Assembly: GCF_002095435.2 (NCBI RefSeq)
Contig: NZ_MJEJ02000052.1
Span: 1 to 64,000, forward strand
Length of the DNA stretch: 64,000 nucleotides
Source of the DNA: Williamsia sp. 1138
Lineage (GTDB): Bacteria; Actinomycetota; Actinomycetes; Mycobacteriales; Mycobacteriaceae
Reading direction: 5' to 3'
Shown: positions 26,263 through 35,190 of the stretch, one piece after another
How the letters are laid out: each line of letters opens with the position of its first letter
Position numbering within the stretch: position 1 is the first letter of the stretch
Notes under the pieces: generated by a model
The model's input: the letters and a program-made list of their open reading frames with translations, nothing else
What the model was told of the DNA's origin: nothing
Database searches by the model: none
Position numbers and translations under genes: made by a program

Positions 26263-29200
26263 ATGGCAAGTTTGCAAGAAGTGGCGGCATCTGAGCAGTT
26301 CATCGTTGACAACACCACTGAGGATTGGAAAGCGCTTCAATACGTCCGTGAGTGGTGCGACATCAGCTCGGCCATCGACATCGCCACCGGGCATTTCGAG
26401 ATCGGAGCTTTTCTTGCTCTCGACGGCGCCTGGCAAAAGGTCGACAAGATCCGACTCCTCATTGGTGGTGAGACGAGCCGCACCACCGCAGACGCTATCG
26501 CTGCCGCCCTCGACACGTCTATCGCGGTGGAACGGCAGACCGGTGACACCTTCCTGACCGGAATTGAGGGTGTGGTCGACGGCATCCGCAGCGGAAGTAT
26601 CGAGATTCGCGTGTACAAACCGAAGAAGTTTCACGCCAAGGCGTACATCACCCACAGCAAGCTGAAGATCGTCGGTTCCGCTGCCTTGGTCGGTTCCTCG
26701 AATTTCACTCGTCCTGGACTGACCCAGAACGTCGAACTCAATGTGCGATTTCAAGGGCCGGAGGTCGTCGAACTCCAGGAATGGTACGAACAGCACTGGG
26801 ATCGGGCCACGCCGGTGAACCAGGAACTGCTATCAGTACTCGAGCACAACGCCCGTGAGTTCACCCCTTTCGAGGTGTACGCCAAAGCCCTGCACTCGCT
26901 GACCGCCGACGTCGATCCGACAGACAAGAGCTGGGAGGAGTCTGAGTCCGACATCTATCCCATGCTCGCCCCATATCAGCAGGAGGCGTTCCACGCCCTG
27001 GTCGTGATGTCACGTCGCTGGAATGGCGGGTTTCTCACCGACGGTGTGGGTCTAGGAAAAACGTTCGTCGGACTAATGCTCACTGAGTATTACGCCGTCC
27101 GGCACCGAAAGAATGTACTCATCATGGCGACGAAGACTGGGCAAGACGCGGTCTGGAATCCGGAGTTGCAAGAGAAACTTCCCGATCTGTTCGGCCAGTT
27201 CTCGAACGTCGTGGTGCGTGCGCACACCGATCTCACGACCAAGCGTCGTGCAGAGGAACTTGAGCACCTAGCTAAACGTGCTGACATCATCATCATCGAC
27301 GAGGCCCACAACTTCCGGAACCACGGCAAGGCGCCAACTGAGGAAAACCCATGGGGGTCCCGGTGGTGGCGCATGCAGAAAATCTGCGCGGGAAAGAAAG
27401 TCTTCTTGCTGACTGCCACACCGATAAACAACACGTTCTTCGACCTGGTCCACCAGGCCGAACTCTTTACCGGGCTCGAGGCAGACGACTACTTCGCCAG
27501 TATCGGCATCAGCAGTCTCCGCAAGTACACAGTCGAACTGGAGAAACCGTTCAAGAGCGGCACTCCCGATTATGCCGCCATCGCTGCGATAATGGCCAAA
27601 GACAGGCTCTTTCAATCAATCATCCACCAGAACAGTCGGCGCTACGCCATCGAAAGTGCCAAGGTGGCCGGCGGTGCGCGAGTAGTCTTCCCGGAGACAC
27701 AAGTGCCTCGAGTAGTTTCTTACGAATTTGGGACCCTTTACGCCCCCCTGTTCGCCGAGCTTCAAACGGCATTTAGCCGAGCCACCCCGCTGTTTATCCT
27801 GCCGATGTACTACCCCCTAGCATTCTCAACCAACAAGGACATCGACACCGTTGCCGAGAACCGTCAACGCCAAGTGGTCGCATTGATTCGGACAATTTTT
27901 CTCAAAAGGTTCGAATCAAGCCTCGCGGCGTTCGCGGGCTCGTGCCTTGATCTGTCGGTAAAGGTGCTTCGCTGGCTCGAAGTCAACACGAAGATTGATT
28001 CCAACGAAGAGAGTCGTCTCTCGACATGGCGGCAAACGAACGAGCCTATCCTGAAGGCGATCCACGATAGGTACCGTTCAACCCTCGAAGAAGGCTGGCA
28101 CGAAGAGGATCTCACCGAGGAGGAGCTCAGCGAGCTCGACTACAACCTCGTCGGTGGAGACTACCGACTGCAGGAAATGATCGATGCCGCGTTCGAAGAT
28201 CTTGATCAGCTCACACGCTTCATGGACCTCGTTCTCGCCGGCGCTGGCGTTGACGACAAGTATTTGCGCCTACGTGACTTGCTGAGCGAGCCGTCGAAGA
28301 AGAGAAAACTCGACAAGGACGTATTCACTCCTGAGTTCCGTACTCAACAAGTCATCGTCTTCACCGAGTTCGCTGACACCGCCCGCTATCTCGAAGAAGA
28401 ACTCAACAAATCTGGACTGTCCGACGTTGACCGAATCGACGGCACTCGAGGAAACGATCGCTACGCAATGATCAAACGGTTCGCTCCCTTCTACAATAAG
28501 GTCGCTGCTCGCGACAGGAGCAAGCTCGCGCCGCTGCGCATCCTGATCTCAACCGACGTGCTGAGCGAAGGCGTAAATCTACAAGACGGAACGCTGCTCG
28601 TCAACTACGACATTCACTGGAACCCAGTTCGCCTGATGCAACGCATCGGTCGCGTCGACCGCCGAATGAACCCCACCATCGAGGCGACACTGATCAAGGA
28701 GAAGCCGTCCGCGAAGAAGTCCCGCGGTCACATCCAAGTTCGCAACTTCCTGCCACCTGCCGAGATCGAGACGCTCCTCACCCTCTACAACAGAGTGCAG
28801 AACAAGACCCTGATGATCTCCACCACCCTGGGCATCCCTGGAGGAAAACTCTTTGACGAGACCGACATCTTCGATGACGTCAAAGTGTTCCAATCGTTTA
28901 AGGACGAATACAACGGCGACATCGCACCCATCGAGGAACTGCGCCTCAAGTGGCTGCAACTAGTGAACGAGAACCCCGGCCTAGACGAACTTGTCGAGCG
29001 GCTACCGGAGGGAATTTCCACCGCTAAGACCGGGGATCCGGCTGGAATCTTCGTCTGCCGCCGTACCCCGGTACTCACGAAGGCGCACGACGAAGCCGAT
29101 CCCGAGTGGAGCATCGACCCCGGACAAGTGGAATGGGCCCTGCGCACACCTGATGGTGTCGAACGCGCACTGCACACCGTTGACACTGCCATTGCCGCCG

Positions 29201-29358
29201 AACCACGCGGCGCCTCAGAGAAGTTCAGTGAGCGGGCCGCGCTTCAATCGACGCTACGTGACTTCGAGAGAGGCGAGACTAAGCGCTTGCGCAAGGAAAC
29301 GCAGTTGCCGCTCGACGCGCCGGCACCCAAAACGATCTGCTGGATGGAGGTTCAATGA
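26263..29358 (+). CDS. Helicase with N-terminal phospholipase D-like domain (defence-type SNF2/SF2)
   Basis: 1031 residues; AGGAGG at 26247-26252 precedes ATG 26263. Residues about 25-190 are a PLD/HKD-type domain with FHAKAYITHSK (H near 124, K two residues later) and VGSSNFTRPGLTQNVELN. One HxK motif is seen, so activity would need dimerisation or is lost. A full SF2/SNF2 motor follows: DGVGLGKT (about 259-266), DEAHNFRN (about 345) and helicase-C (DVLSEGVNLQDG, then LMQRIGRVDRRMNP, about 765-805). It overlaps the methylase gene by ATGA. The likely role is DNA translocation and cleavage or recruitment in an anti-phage complex. Confidence 0.88.
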   Translation: MASLQEVAASEQFIVDNTTEDWKALQYVREWCDISSAIDIATGHFEIGAFLALDGAWQKVDKIRLLIGGETSRTTADAIAAALDTSIAVERQTGDTFLTGIEGVVDGIRSGSIEIRVYKPKKFHAKAYITHSKLKIVGSAALVGSSNFTRPGLTQNVELNVRFQGPEVVELQEWYEQHWDRATPVNQELLSVLEHNAREFTPFEVYAKALHSLTADVDPTDKSWEESESDIYPMLAPYQQEAFHALVVMSRRWNGGFLTDGVGLGKTFVGLMLTEYYAVRHRKNVLIMATKTGQDAVWNPELQEKLPDLFGQFSNVVVRAHTDLTTKRRAEELEHLAKRADIIIIDEAHNFRNHGKAPTEENPWGSRWWRMQKICAGKKVFLLTATPINNTFFDLVHQAELFTGLEADDYFASIGISSLRKYTVELEKPFKSGTPDYAAIAAIMAKDRLFQSIIHQNSRRYAIESAKVAGGARVVFPETQVPRVVSYEFGTLYAPLFAELQTAFSRATPLFILPMYYPLAFSTNKDIDTVAENRQRQVVALIRTIFLKRFESSLAAFAGSCLDLSVKVLRWLEVNTKIDSNEESRLSTWRQTNEPILKAIHDRYRSTLEEGWHEEDLTEEELSELDYNLVGGDYRLQEMIDAAFEDLDQLTRFMDLVLAGAGVDDKYLRLRDLLSEPSKKRKLDKDVFTPEFRTQQVIVFTEFADTARYLEEELNKSGLSDVDRIDGTRGNDRYAMIKRFAPFYNKVAARDRSKLAPLRILISTDVLSEGVNLQDGTLLVNYDIHWNPVRLMQRIGRVDRRMNPTIEATLIKEKPSAKKSRGHIQVRNFLPPAEIETLLTLYNRVQNKTLMISTTLGIPGGKLFDETDIFDDVKVFQSFKDEYNGDIAPIEELRLKWLQLVNENPGLDELVERLPEGISTAKTGDPAGIFVCRRTPVLTKAHDEADPEWSIDPGQVEWALRTPDGVERALHTVDTAIAAEPRGASEKFSERAALQSTLRDFERGETKRLRKETQLPLDAPAPKTICWMEVQ

Positions 29359-32300
29359 GTGTCGTGGAAAGCCGGCTCCGCGCGCTCCTGCGTGCCGCCC
29401 CGAGGTCAGCAGATAATCTGTTCGACCTGTTGATGAACGGTCTCGACTGGCCGATCCCCGACGGACTGTCGTGGAGTGACATTCAGCTCGAATGGGAGCT
29501 GGACGAACTGCACCTCGACCCTGAGAAGGTGGCACGACTCAAGCAGATTTCACAGATACCACCGCTGACTAAGGATCAGAGGTTCGGCGTCTTCGTCCTC
29601 GACTTCGAGGGCGGGCGGCTCCCGATTGGTGCTGTGCGGAGGATCGTTCAGCGTCTCGTTCGGAACGAACGGTCACGCACGGATACCGGTAGAACCCCTC
29701 AGTTCGAACTCAATGACCTACTCTTCTTCTGCCTCTCAGAACGCAGCCATGACGTCCTCCACGTCGTTGGATTCCGAGACTCCGGCGGCAAACGGGTACT
29801 GAAGGTACTGAGTTGGGACGGCGGCGTCGCCGAAGCGAAGCTCGACCTCATCATCAATCGTGCTGTGCCTGACCTGCGCTGGATCGGAGAGGGCCCTTCT
29901 ATCGCCGCCGACCTAGATTCGGCTCAAGGATTCGGTGGCTACAGAGCGCCGATCCGCAACGCCGAAGCGCTCTCGTCCCGGATGGCGGAGGTTGCGCAAG
30001 ACCTCAAGTCGGAAGTCCTCGCACTGTACGAGGTCGAAACTGACGAAGGGCCACTAAAAACGCTCTACGAGGATTTTCGGACCGAACTTGTCGCCGACCT
30101 CACGACCGAGAAGTTCGCCGACGTCTACGCGCAAACCATGGTTTACGGGTTGTTCACGGCCCGGGTGGCGCACCCGGAAGCCTTCCGGGACGGCGACGTG
30201 GCGTCCTTGGTCCAGTTCGAGAATCCACTTCTCAACGAGATCTACACGCGTTTCCGCGAGGAAACCGACGGTGAGATCGACGTCGACGAGCTCGGGCTCG
30301 CCGATCTCTCGGCCCAGCTGGCCGTCACCGATGTCGAATCGGTGGTCGCAGACTTTGGTGCCAAGAACAAGCGAGAAGATCCGGTCGTTCACTTCTACGA
30401 GGCTTTCCTTGCGAAGTATGACCCGCGGGCACGAATCTCGGCCGGCGCCTTCTACACACCACTCCCGGTCGTGCGGTTCATCGTTCGCGCGGTGGACCAT
30501 GTGCTGAAGGCTTCGTTCGGGCTTCCCATGGGAGTTGCGGATCCTGGAACCTGGGGACAGGTGTGTACCCACCTAGGAATTTCCGTTCCACCGAGCATCA
30601 ACCCCAAAGCACGTTTTGTTTCGATGCTTGACCCGGCAACAGGTACCGGAACCTTTCTCGTCGAGTGGATCCGCCAGGCTGAGGTGTCGTTCAAGGCGGT
30701 GAACCCACGGGGAGATTGGCCTGCGCATCTGCAGGGCACTGTGTTCCCCAGCATGCACGCGTTCGAGTACATGCTTGCGCCCTACGCCGTAGCGCACCTT
30801 CGAATTGCACTGGCGGCCAAAGAGTATGGCGTCCAAACGCCAAGCATGACGATACTGCTGGCCGACTCCCTGGACCATCCCTCAGAACAAATGATGTTCG
30901 CGGAGTACGCAGACCCCGTTGCAGCTGAGGGCGAACGGGCTGCTCAACTCAAACGCGACTCCCGATTCACCGTTGTTGTCGGCAACCCGCCGTACGAACG
31001 GGAACAGAGAGGTGTGGGCGATACCCGTAAACGTAAAGGTGGCGTCGTTCGCTACGGTACGCCCGGCGTCGCACCGCTCCTTGATGACGTAATCAAGCCC
31101 ATGCGCGACGCAGGCCTGGGGAAGCACGTCAAGAATCTGTACAACGACTACATCTACTTCTGGCGCTACGGTACCTGGCGCGCAACTGAGCGACCAAAGG
31201 GACCGGGGATCGTCGCCTTTATCACCGCCTCATCCTTCTTAGATGGAGTCTCGATCGGAGGACTTCGTCATCACCTTCGCGAGGCGTTCGACGTGCTGCA
31301 CGTCGTCGACCTTGGTGGAGAGGGGCGTGGCGCTCGCACCGAGGAGAATGTCTTCGACATCTTGACCCCTGTCGCTATCGCAGTCGGCGTTCGCCTCTCA
31401 GGTAGTAGCGAGTGCGCAGTCGACTACACAAGGGTGACCGGGTCGCGCGTCGAGAAGTTCAATTGGCTCGATGCGCACGACCTGAACACCTCTGGTTCCA
31501 CGAGAGTCCCCGGTGTCGGCCTTGCGGTCCTTACTCGGGTGACCGCCAACGACTATCAGTCGTGGCCGGAAATTGCGGATCTCTATCCCTGGATCCACAG
31601 CGGAAGCCAGCTGAAGCGGACCTGGCCCATCGGACCGACGAAACAGGTCCTTGAGCACAGATGGAGCACCCTTCTCAACCTCCGAGAGGAAGACCAAGAT
31701 GAGGCTTTCCGCGACACAGTATTCCGCGGAATGAGTGTCGAGACGACAGCTCTCATGGGTAGAGCGCGGCTGAAATCGATCCGTTCAGAGGGCTTAGCAG
31801 CTCGGCCCGAGGCGGTATCCCGTTACGGGTATCGAAGTTTCGACCGGCAATGGATTCTAGCTGATTCTCGGTTGGGGGATCGTATGAGGCCAGATCTCTG
31901 GCGAACGGTAGGCGCCGACCAGCTCTTCCTTACCACGCTCACCTCGACCAAGCTCGGTCATGGGCCGGTTGTTACTGCGACACCGTATGTTCCGGATCTA
32001 GACCACTTCAGCGGTCGAGGTGCGAAGAACGTGATCCCGATGTGGCGGGACTCTACGGCAAAGGTGCCCAACCTGACACCACGCTTACTCGATACGCTTG
32101 AAGGTGTGCTCGGCGGGGAGATCACCACAGAAGACTTCGCCGCCTATATTTACGCGCTGACAGGGACCGGAGCGTTCGCCGACCTCTTCTCCGTGGAGCT
32201 GGGCGAGCAGGCGGGCCCGGTGCACATCCCCATTTCCAAGGATCCCGCAGTCTTCGCCCGTGTAGCTGCTTTCGGACGAGACCTTCTCTGGTGGCACACC

Positions 32301-32729
32301 TGGGGAGAAAGGTTCGGTGAAGCTGGTGCCGTCTCCGGTGCAGCCGAAGAAATCACCAAAGTCGTCGGTATGCCCTCGACCTTCAGCTACGACCTGGATC
32401 GAAGTGTTCTGCACGTCGGATCCGGTTCTTTCGGTCCGGTCAACCCGGAGGTATGGGAGTTCGACGTTTCAGGTCTCAAGGTCCTACAGTCGTGGCTCAA
32501 CAACAGAATGGCTGAGAGGAAAGGCAAAAAATCGAGTCCCCTCGACACCATTAGGCCGACGACATGGACCTTCAGCAACGAAATACTCCTCCTGCTGCAT
32601 ACCCTTGAATACACGGTCCAGGTGACACCAACCGCGGCCAGATTGCTCGAAGCCGTTGTCTCGGGCCCTGTCTTTCTCTCCTCGGAACTACCCATGCCTA
32701 CCGATGCGGAGAGGAAGGCGCCGAAGTGA
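29355..32729 (+). CDS. N-6 adenine DNA methylase, large restriction-modification-like protein
   Basis: 1124 residues. SAM-binding motif I is LDPATGTGTFLVEW (about 424-437) and the catalytic motif IV is VVGNPPYERE (near 540-549), the NPPY class of N6-adenine methylases. The N-terminal 350 residues and the long C-terminal part (about 700-1124, probably target recognition) resemble the large type ISP or DISARM-associated methylases. No helicase motif is present here; the motor is the upstream gene. Start and stop overlap both neighbours (ATGA and GTGA), so the three proteins are co-translated. It probably marks host DNA. Confidence 0.9.
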   Translation: MSVVESRLRALLRAAPRSADNLFDLLMNGLDWPIPDGLSWSDIQLEWELDELHLDPEKVARLKQISQIPPLTKDQRFGVFVLDFEGGRLPIGAVRRIVQRLVRNERSRTDTGRTPQFELNDLLFFCLSERSHDVLHVVGFRDSGGKRVLKVLSWDGGVAEAKLDLIINRAVPDLRWIGEGPSIAADLDSAQGFGGYRAPIRNAEALSSRMAEVAQDLKSEVLALYEVETDEGPLKTLYEDFRTELVADLTTEKFADVYAQTMVYGLFTARVAHPEAFRDGDVASLVQFENPLLNEIYTRFREETDGEIDVDELGLADLSAQLAVTDVESVVADFGAKNKREDPVVHFYEAFLAKYDPRARISAGAFYTPLPVVRFIVRAVDHVLKASFGLPMGVADPGTWGQVCTHLGISVPPSINPKARFVSMLDPATGTGTFLVEWIRQAEVSFKAVNPRGDWPAHLQGTVFPSMHAFEYMLAPYAVAHLRIALAAKEYGVQTPSMTILLADSLDHPSEQMMFAEYADPVAAEGERAAQLKRDSRFTVVVGNPPYEREQRGVGDTRKRKGGVVRYGTPGVAPLLDDVIKPMRDAGLGKHVKNLYNDYIYFWRYGTWRATERPKGPGIVAFITASSFLDGVSIGGLRHHLREAFDVLHVVDLGGEGRGARTEENVFDILTPVAIAVGVRLSGSSECAVDYTRVTGSRVEKFNWLDAHDLNTSGSTRVPGVGLAVLTRVTANDYQSWPEIADLYPWIHSGSQLKRTWPIGPTKQVLEHRWSTLLNLREEDQDEAFRDTVFRGMSVETTALMGRARLKSIRSEGLAARPEAVSRYGYRSFDRQWILADSRLGDRMRPDLWRTVGADQLFLTTLTSTKLGHGPVVTATPYVPDLDHFSGRGAKNVIPMWRDSTAKVPNLTPRLLDTLEGVLGGEITTEDFAAYIYALTGTGAFADLFSVELGEQAGPVHIPISKDPAVFARVAAFGRDLLWWHTWGERFGEAGAVSGAAEEITKVVGMPSTFSYDLDRSVLHVGSGSFGPVNPEVWEFDVSGLKVLQSWLNNRMAERKGKKSSPLDTIRPTTWTFSNEILLLLHTLEYTVQVTPTAARLLEAVVSGPVFLSSELPMPTDAERKAPK

Positions 32730-33853
32730 GTTTCAAGCCGAACCTGTCAGTCAAAGAAGGCCTCGACCACCTAGCGAGACGACTCGATCCGATCATCGCA
32801 GGTCGGCTAGGAGGCGACCTCGGGAATCATTCGTGGACCGTCGTTCTGGAGATTCTTGACGAGAAGAAGGGTTACGCCACAGGTCGTAAGTACTGGGTCC
32901 ACGATCTCCAGGCGCAGCTTCGAATGCTGACCGAGAGGCTAGGAGACTTTGGATACCCGTTCGACGATAAGCAACGCACCGTCAGCACACTCGGGAACGA
33001 GCTCCGGATCGTTCGCAACCAGCTGGCCCACATGCACGACTTCTCTGTCGCTGAAGCGTTCCGCGCGAACGATTTCAGTGTTCGGCTCCTGGAGCACTTC
33101 CACGACGAGGGACAGGACACGGCGAAGTACATCCGGCACGAGGCGCTGGTTGCACTCGCTTTGGAGGAAGGGGTCACCGAACAGGCAGCCGCTGAGGAAG
33201 CAACCGCAATCCCCGCCGTGGCTGATGTCTCTGAAGAAGAAAGTTCAGATGCGCTCGACGGTCAGGACGAGTCCAAATTGGAGGTCATTGCACCCGATCC
33301 CGCCGTCCTGGTCCAGGCCCCCAGCGTCATCGGTGGCCAGCGACTCGGGTTCGAACCATGGACCGTCGTGCAGGTCGGAGGCATCGACGTGCTCGACGAT
33401 CTCCCCAAGAAGGTCGCTAAAGAAAAGGTCCGTGCCGCCGCGGTCGAAATCGCGACATACGAGGGACCGATTCACCTTGATCGCCTCGTGCAGATGACGG
33501 CCCAATCCTTCGGTCTGCAGCGGGTTCGATCCTCACGGGAGAAGAAACTGGCCTACCAGATCCAGCGGGCAGGACTGCTCGTGGATGCTGACAAGTTTGT
33601 TTGGCCTGGGGAAATCGACCCCGGAGCGTGGCACGAGTTCCGCCCCAATGACAGCACGGCAGACCGGCCTTTCGTACACATCAGCGCAGTCGAAATCGCA
33701 AATGCTGCCCGCTTCATCCAGGCCCATCAGCCCGACCTAAGTGAAGACGAGATCGCCGTCGCGGTACTGCAAACATTTGGCCGGCGACGTCGCACCAAGC
33801 AAATAGCGTCGCACCTTGCACACGCCCTATCCCGGCTTGCTGCAGAGCAATGA
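32726..33853 (+). CDS. Swt1-type HEPN and DUF3320-like domain protein (putative RNase effector)
   Basis: 375 residues from a GTG overlapping the methylase stop. The N-terminal 140 residues are a Swt1-like HEPN domain with the catalytic Rx4H motif R-N-Q-L-A-H (near 96-101) in VRNQLAHMHDF, followed by an acidic linker (about 150-190). The C-terminal half holds a DUF3320-like module (GPIHLDRLVQMTAQSFGLQ, then AYQIQRAGLLVDADKFVWP). HEPN domains with this motif are often toxin or defence RNases; the DUF3320-like module occurs in restriction-linked helicases. It would be the effector or sensor of the three-gene system (inference). Confidence 0.82.
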   Translation: MSFKPNLSVKEGLDHLARRLDPIIAGRLGGDLGNHSWTVVLEILDEKKGYATGRKYWVHDLQAQLRMLTERLGDFGYPFDDKQRTVSTLGNELRIVRNQLAHMHDFSVAEAFRANDFSVRLLEHFHDEGQDTAKYIRHEALVALALEEGVTEQAAAEEATAIPAVADVSEEESSDALDGQDESKLEVIAPDPAVLVQAPSVIGGQRLGFEPWTVVQVGGIDVLDDLPKKVAKEKVRAAAVEIATYEGPIHLDRLVQMTAQSFGLQRVRSSREKKLAYQIQRAGLLVDADKFVWPGEIDPGAWHEFRPNDSTADRPFVHISAVEIANAARFIQAHQPDLSEDEIAVAVLQTFGRRRRTKQIASHLAHALSRLAAEQ

Positions 33854-34255
33854 CCGAACACAACCTCGTCTGCTGAGCGCAGAAGTTCACCTAGAGGACC
33901 ATTCAGCCAGCGGCACAGAACCCGGGGGCATTTGCGGTCTTCACGGGGGAGCGCGCCCTCATAACGAGACGTCACTGACCGCGGACCTTCACGCCGCGCA
34001 ACCCCCCCCGCTGTCCTGCGGGAATTCCGACCCTCGATCGACTACTAACGCCGTTGGTTTCCGTCTGCGATCCAAGTCACACGGTCACGGGCGTGAACAC
34101 CGGCGGCGAATCCAAGGCTTGCGGCTCGAACGTTTTATTGCTCGGCCTGGAGCCGTTCGGAGGGGTTGTATTCACAATAGCCGTCTTGACCGAGTGTTCT
34201 AGAGGCGCTTTTGTAAGCGACGGTAGCGTCTAAGAGACGTTTTAGGCCTAGGACG
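33854..34255. other. 402-bp convergent intergenic region
   Basis: No convincing gene on either strand: the ORFs present lack ribosome binding sites and protein-like composition. It contains a C tract near 34003-34010 and, at its right end, a small hairpin. It separates the helicase-methylase-HEPN operon from the hydrolase/membrane-protein operon. Confidence 0.6.
34227..34243 (+). terminator. Small hairpin with T run
   Basis: CGTCT (34227-34231) pairs with AGACG (34235-34239) around AAG, followed by TTTT. A possible terminator for the upstream plus-strand operon; the stem is short. Confidence 0.35.
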
Positions 34256-35182
34256 TTACTCCAAAGCGAGCTGGGGGGTGGCGGCTGGCGTGAGGTCGTT
34301 CGCTTCCATGAATGTGATGAGGTTCTGTGCGAGGTCACGCTCCGAAATTAACGCTGAAAGCGACCGGGACTTACTGTCGCTAATCGCTTCCACCGTATTT
34401 GTTTGGGCCGACAGCTCTGCGGCGGCCGCAGATGCTTTCAACCAGATCGCGTCGTCGAACTCGTGCCCGAAGCTCTTCTGCGCGAAGGCGACTGCCGTCG
34501 CCAACAGCAGTTGCCCGGAGTTCAATTGGCCTCTTTCACCTCGTCCGCCAACAGCGGCGGCGGTGGTGATGGCAGCGCCTGTGCTAGCGATACCGCCGAT
34601 CGCAGCAAGTCCGCCGACCATTCCACCTGGCCCAAGCGCCGCCAACCCGCCCGTCAACGCTGCGGCGCCCGCCGCGCCTGCTGGCGCTAGTGCAATGAGG
34701 CTGTAGGGCGCTATCGCGATTACCGCGACTCCGGCAGCTGCAAATGCGATGCGTCCCCAGTTGGCCCCAGGTTTGGTCATCTTTGTAATCGACTCATTGA
34801 ACACGCGAACGATCGATCGGAGTTCGGGACCGAACGACGTCGATTGCCCCGCCTTTTCGCTGATTATGGGCAGAGCCTTGAAAGCTGCATCGTCAATATC
34901 AATTTCGAACGGTGCGATCAAGTCGCTGAGAGCGAGAATGGTGAGCTGTTCGATCAGCCCAGCGACCGTCCAGTGATCGGGGATCTTGGGCGTGTCGCCT
35001 TCAGCGAGCTTATGGAGTTCTCGCGGGAGCGGAATGCCGTTTGCGTCGGCGTCCCAGATTTGGGCTACTAGATCAGCCCGCTTAATGCGGATGGCCTCCG
35101 AGTATCGTGCGCTAACCTTCTTGTCGTTAATCGAGTCACGCACTGCATACCGGAAGTGCAACTCGAGGATCAGCGCAGCCAC
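34256..35182 (-). CDS. Gly/Ala-rich membrane-segment protein, partner of the lipase-like hydrolase
   Basis: 308 residues from a GTG 8 nt after the hydrolase stop. Residues 1-140 are soluble and charged. Residues about 145-213 are a long Gly/Ala-rich hydrophobic stretch (RIAFAAAGVAVIAIAPYSLI, then GAAALTGGLAALGPGG and further repeats), unlike ordinary transmembrane helices and similar to pore-forming or glycine-zipper segments. The C-terminal 95 residues are again soluble and helical. I do not recognise a family. The arrangement suggests a membrane-damaging or membrane-anchoring protein working with the hydrolase. Confidence 0.75.
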   Translation of the reverse strand: MAALILELHFRYAVRDSINDKKVSARYSEAIRIKRADLVAQIWDADANGIPLPRELHKLAEGDTPKIPDHWTVAGLIEQLTILALSDLIAPFEIDIDDAAFKALPIISEKAGQSTSFGPELRSIVRVFNESITKMTKPGANWGRIAFAAAGVAVIAIAPYSLIALAPAGAAGAAALTGGLAALGPGGMVGGLAAIGGIASTGAAITTAAAVGGRGERGQLNSGQLLLATAVAFAQKSFGHEFDDAIWLKASAAAAELSAQTNTVEAISDSKSRSLSALISERDLAQNLITFMEANDLTPAATPQLALE

Positions 35183-35190
35183 GTCGTCGG

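Noticed and set aside
26263-33853. Complete DISARM, BREX or classical type I RM system
   Set aside because: DISARM core DrmA/DrmB, BREX PglZ/BrxC and a typical HsdR/HsdM pair are not present; only parts resemble them.
33816-34202. 128-codon plus-strand ORF after the HEPN gene
   Set aside because: Composition is not protein-like, it overlaps the HEPN 3' end and has no start signal.
34300-34700. Plus-strand ORFs antisense to the Gly/Ala-rich protein gene
   Set aside because: Low-complexity Ala/Pro shadows; the minus-strand gene is coupled to the hydrolase gene.
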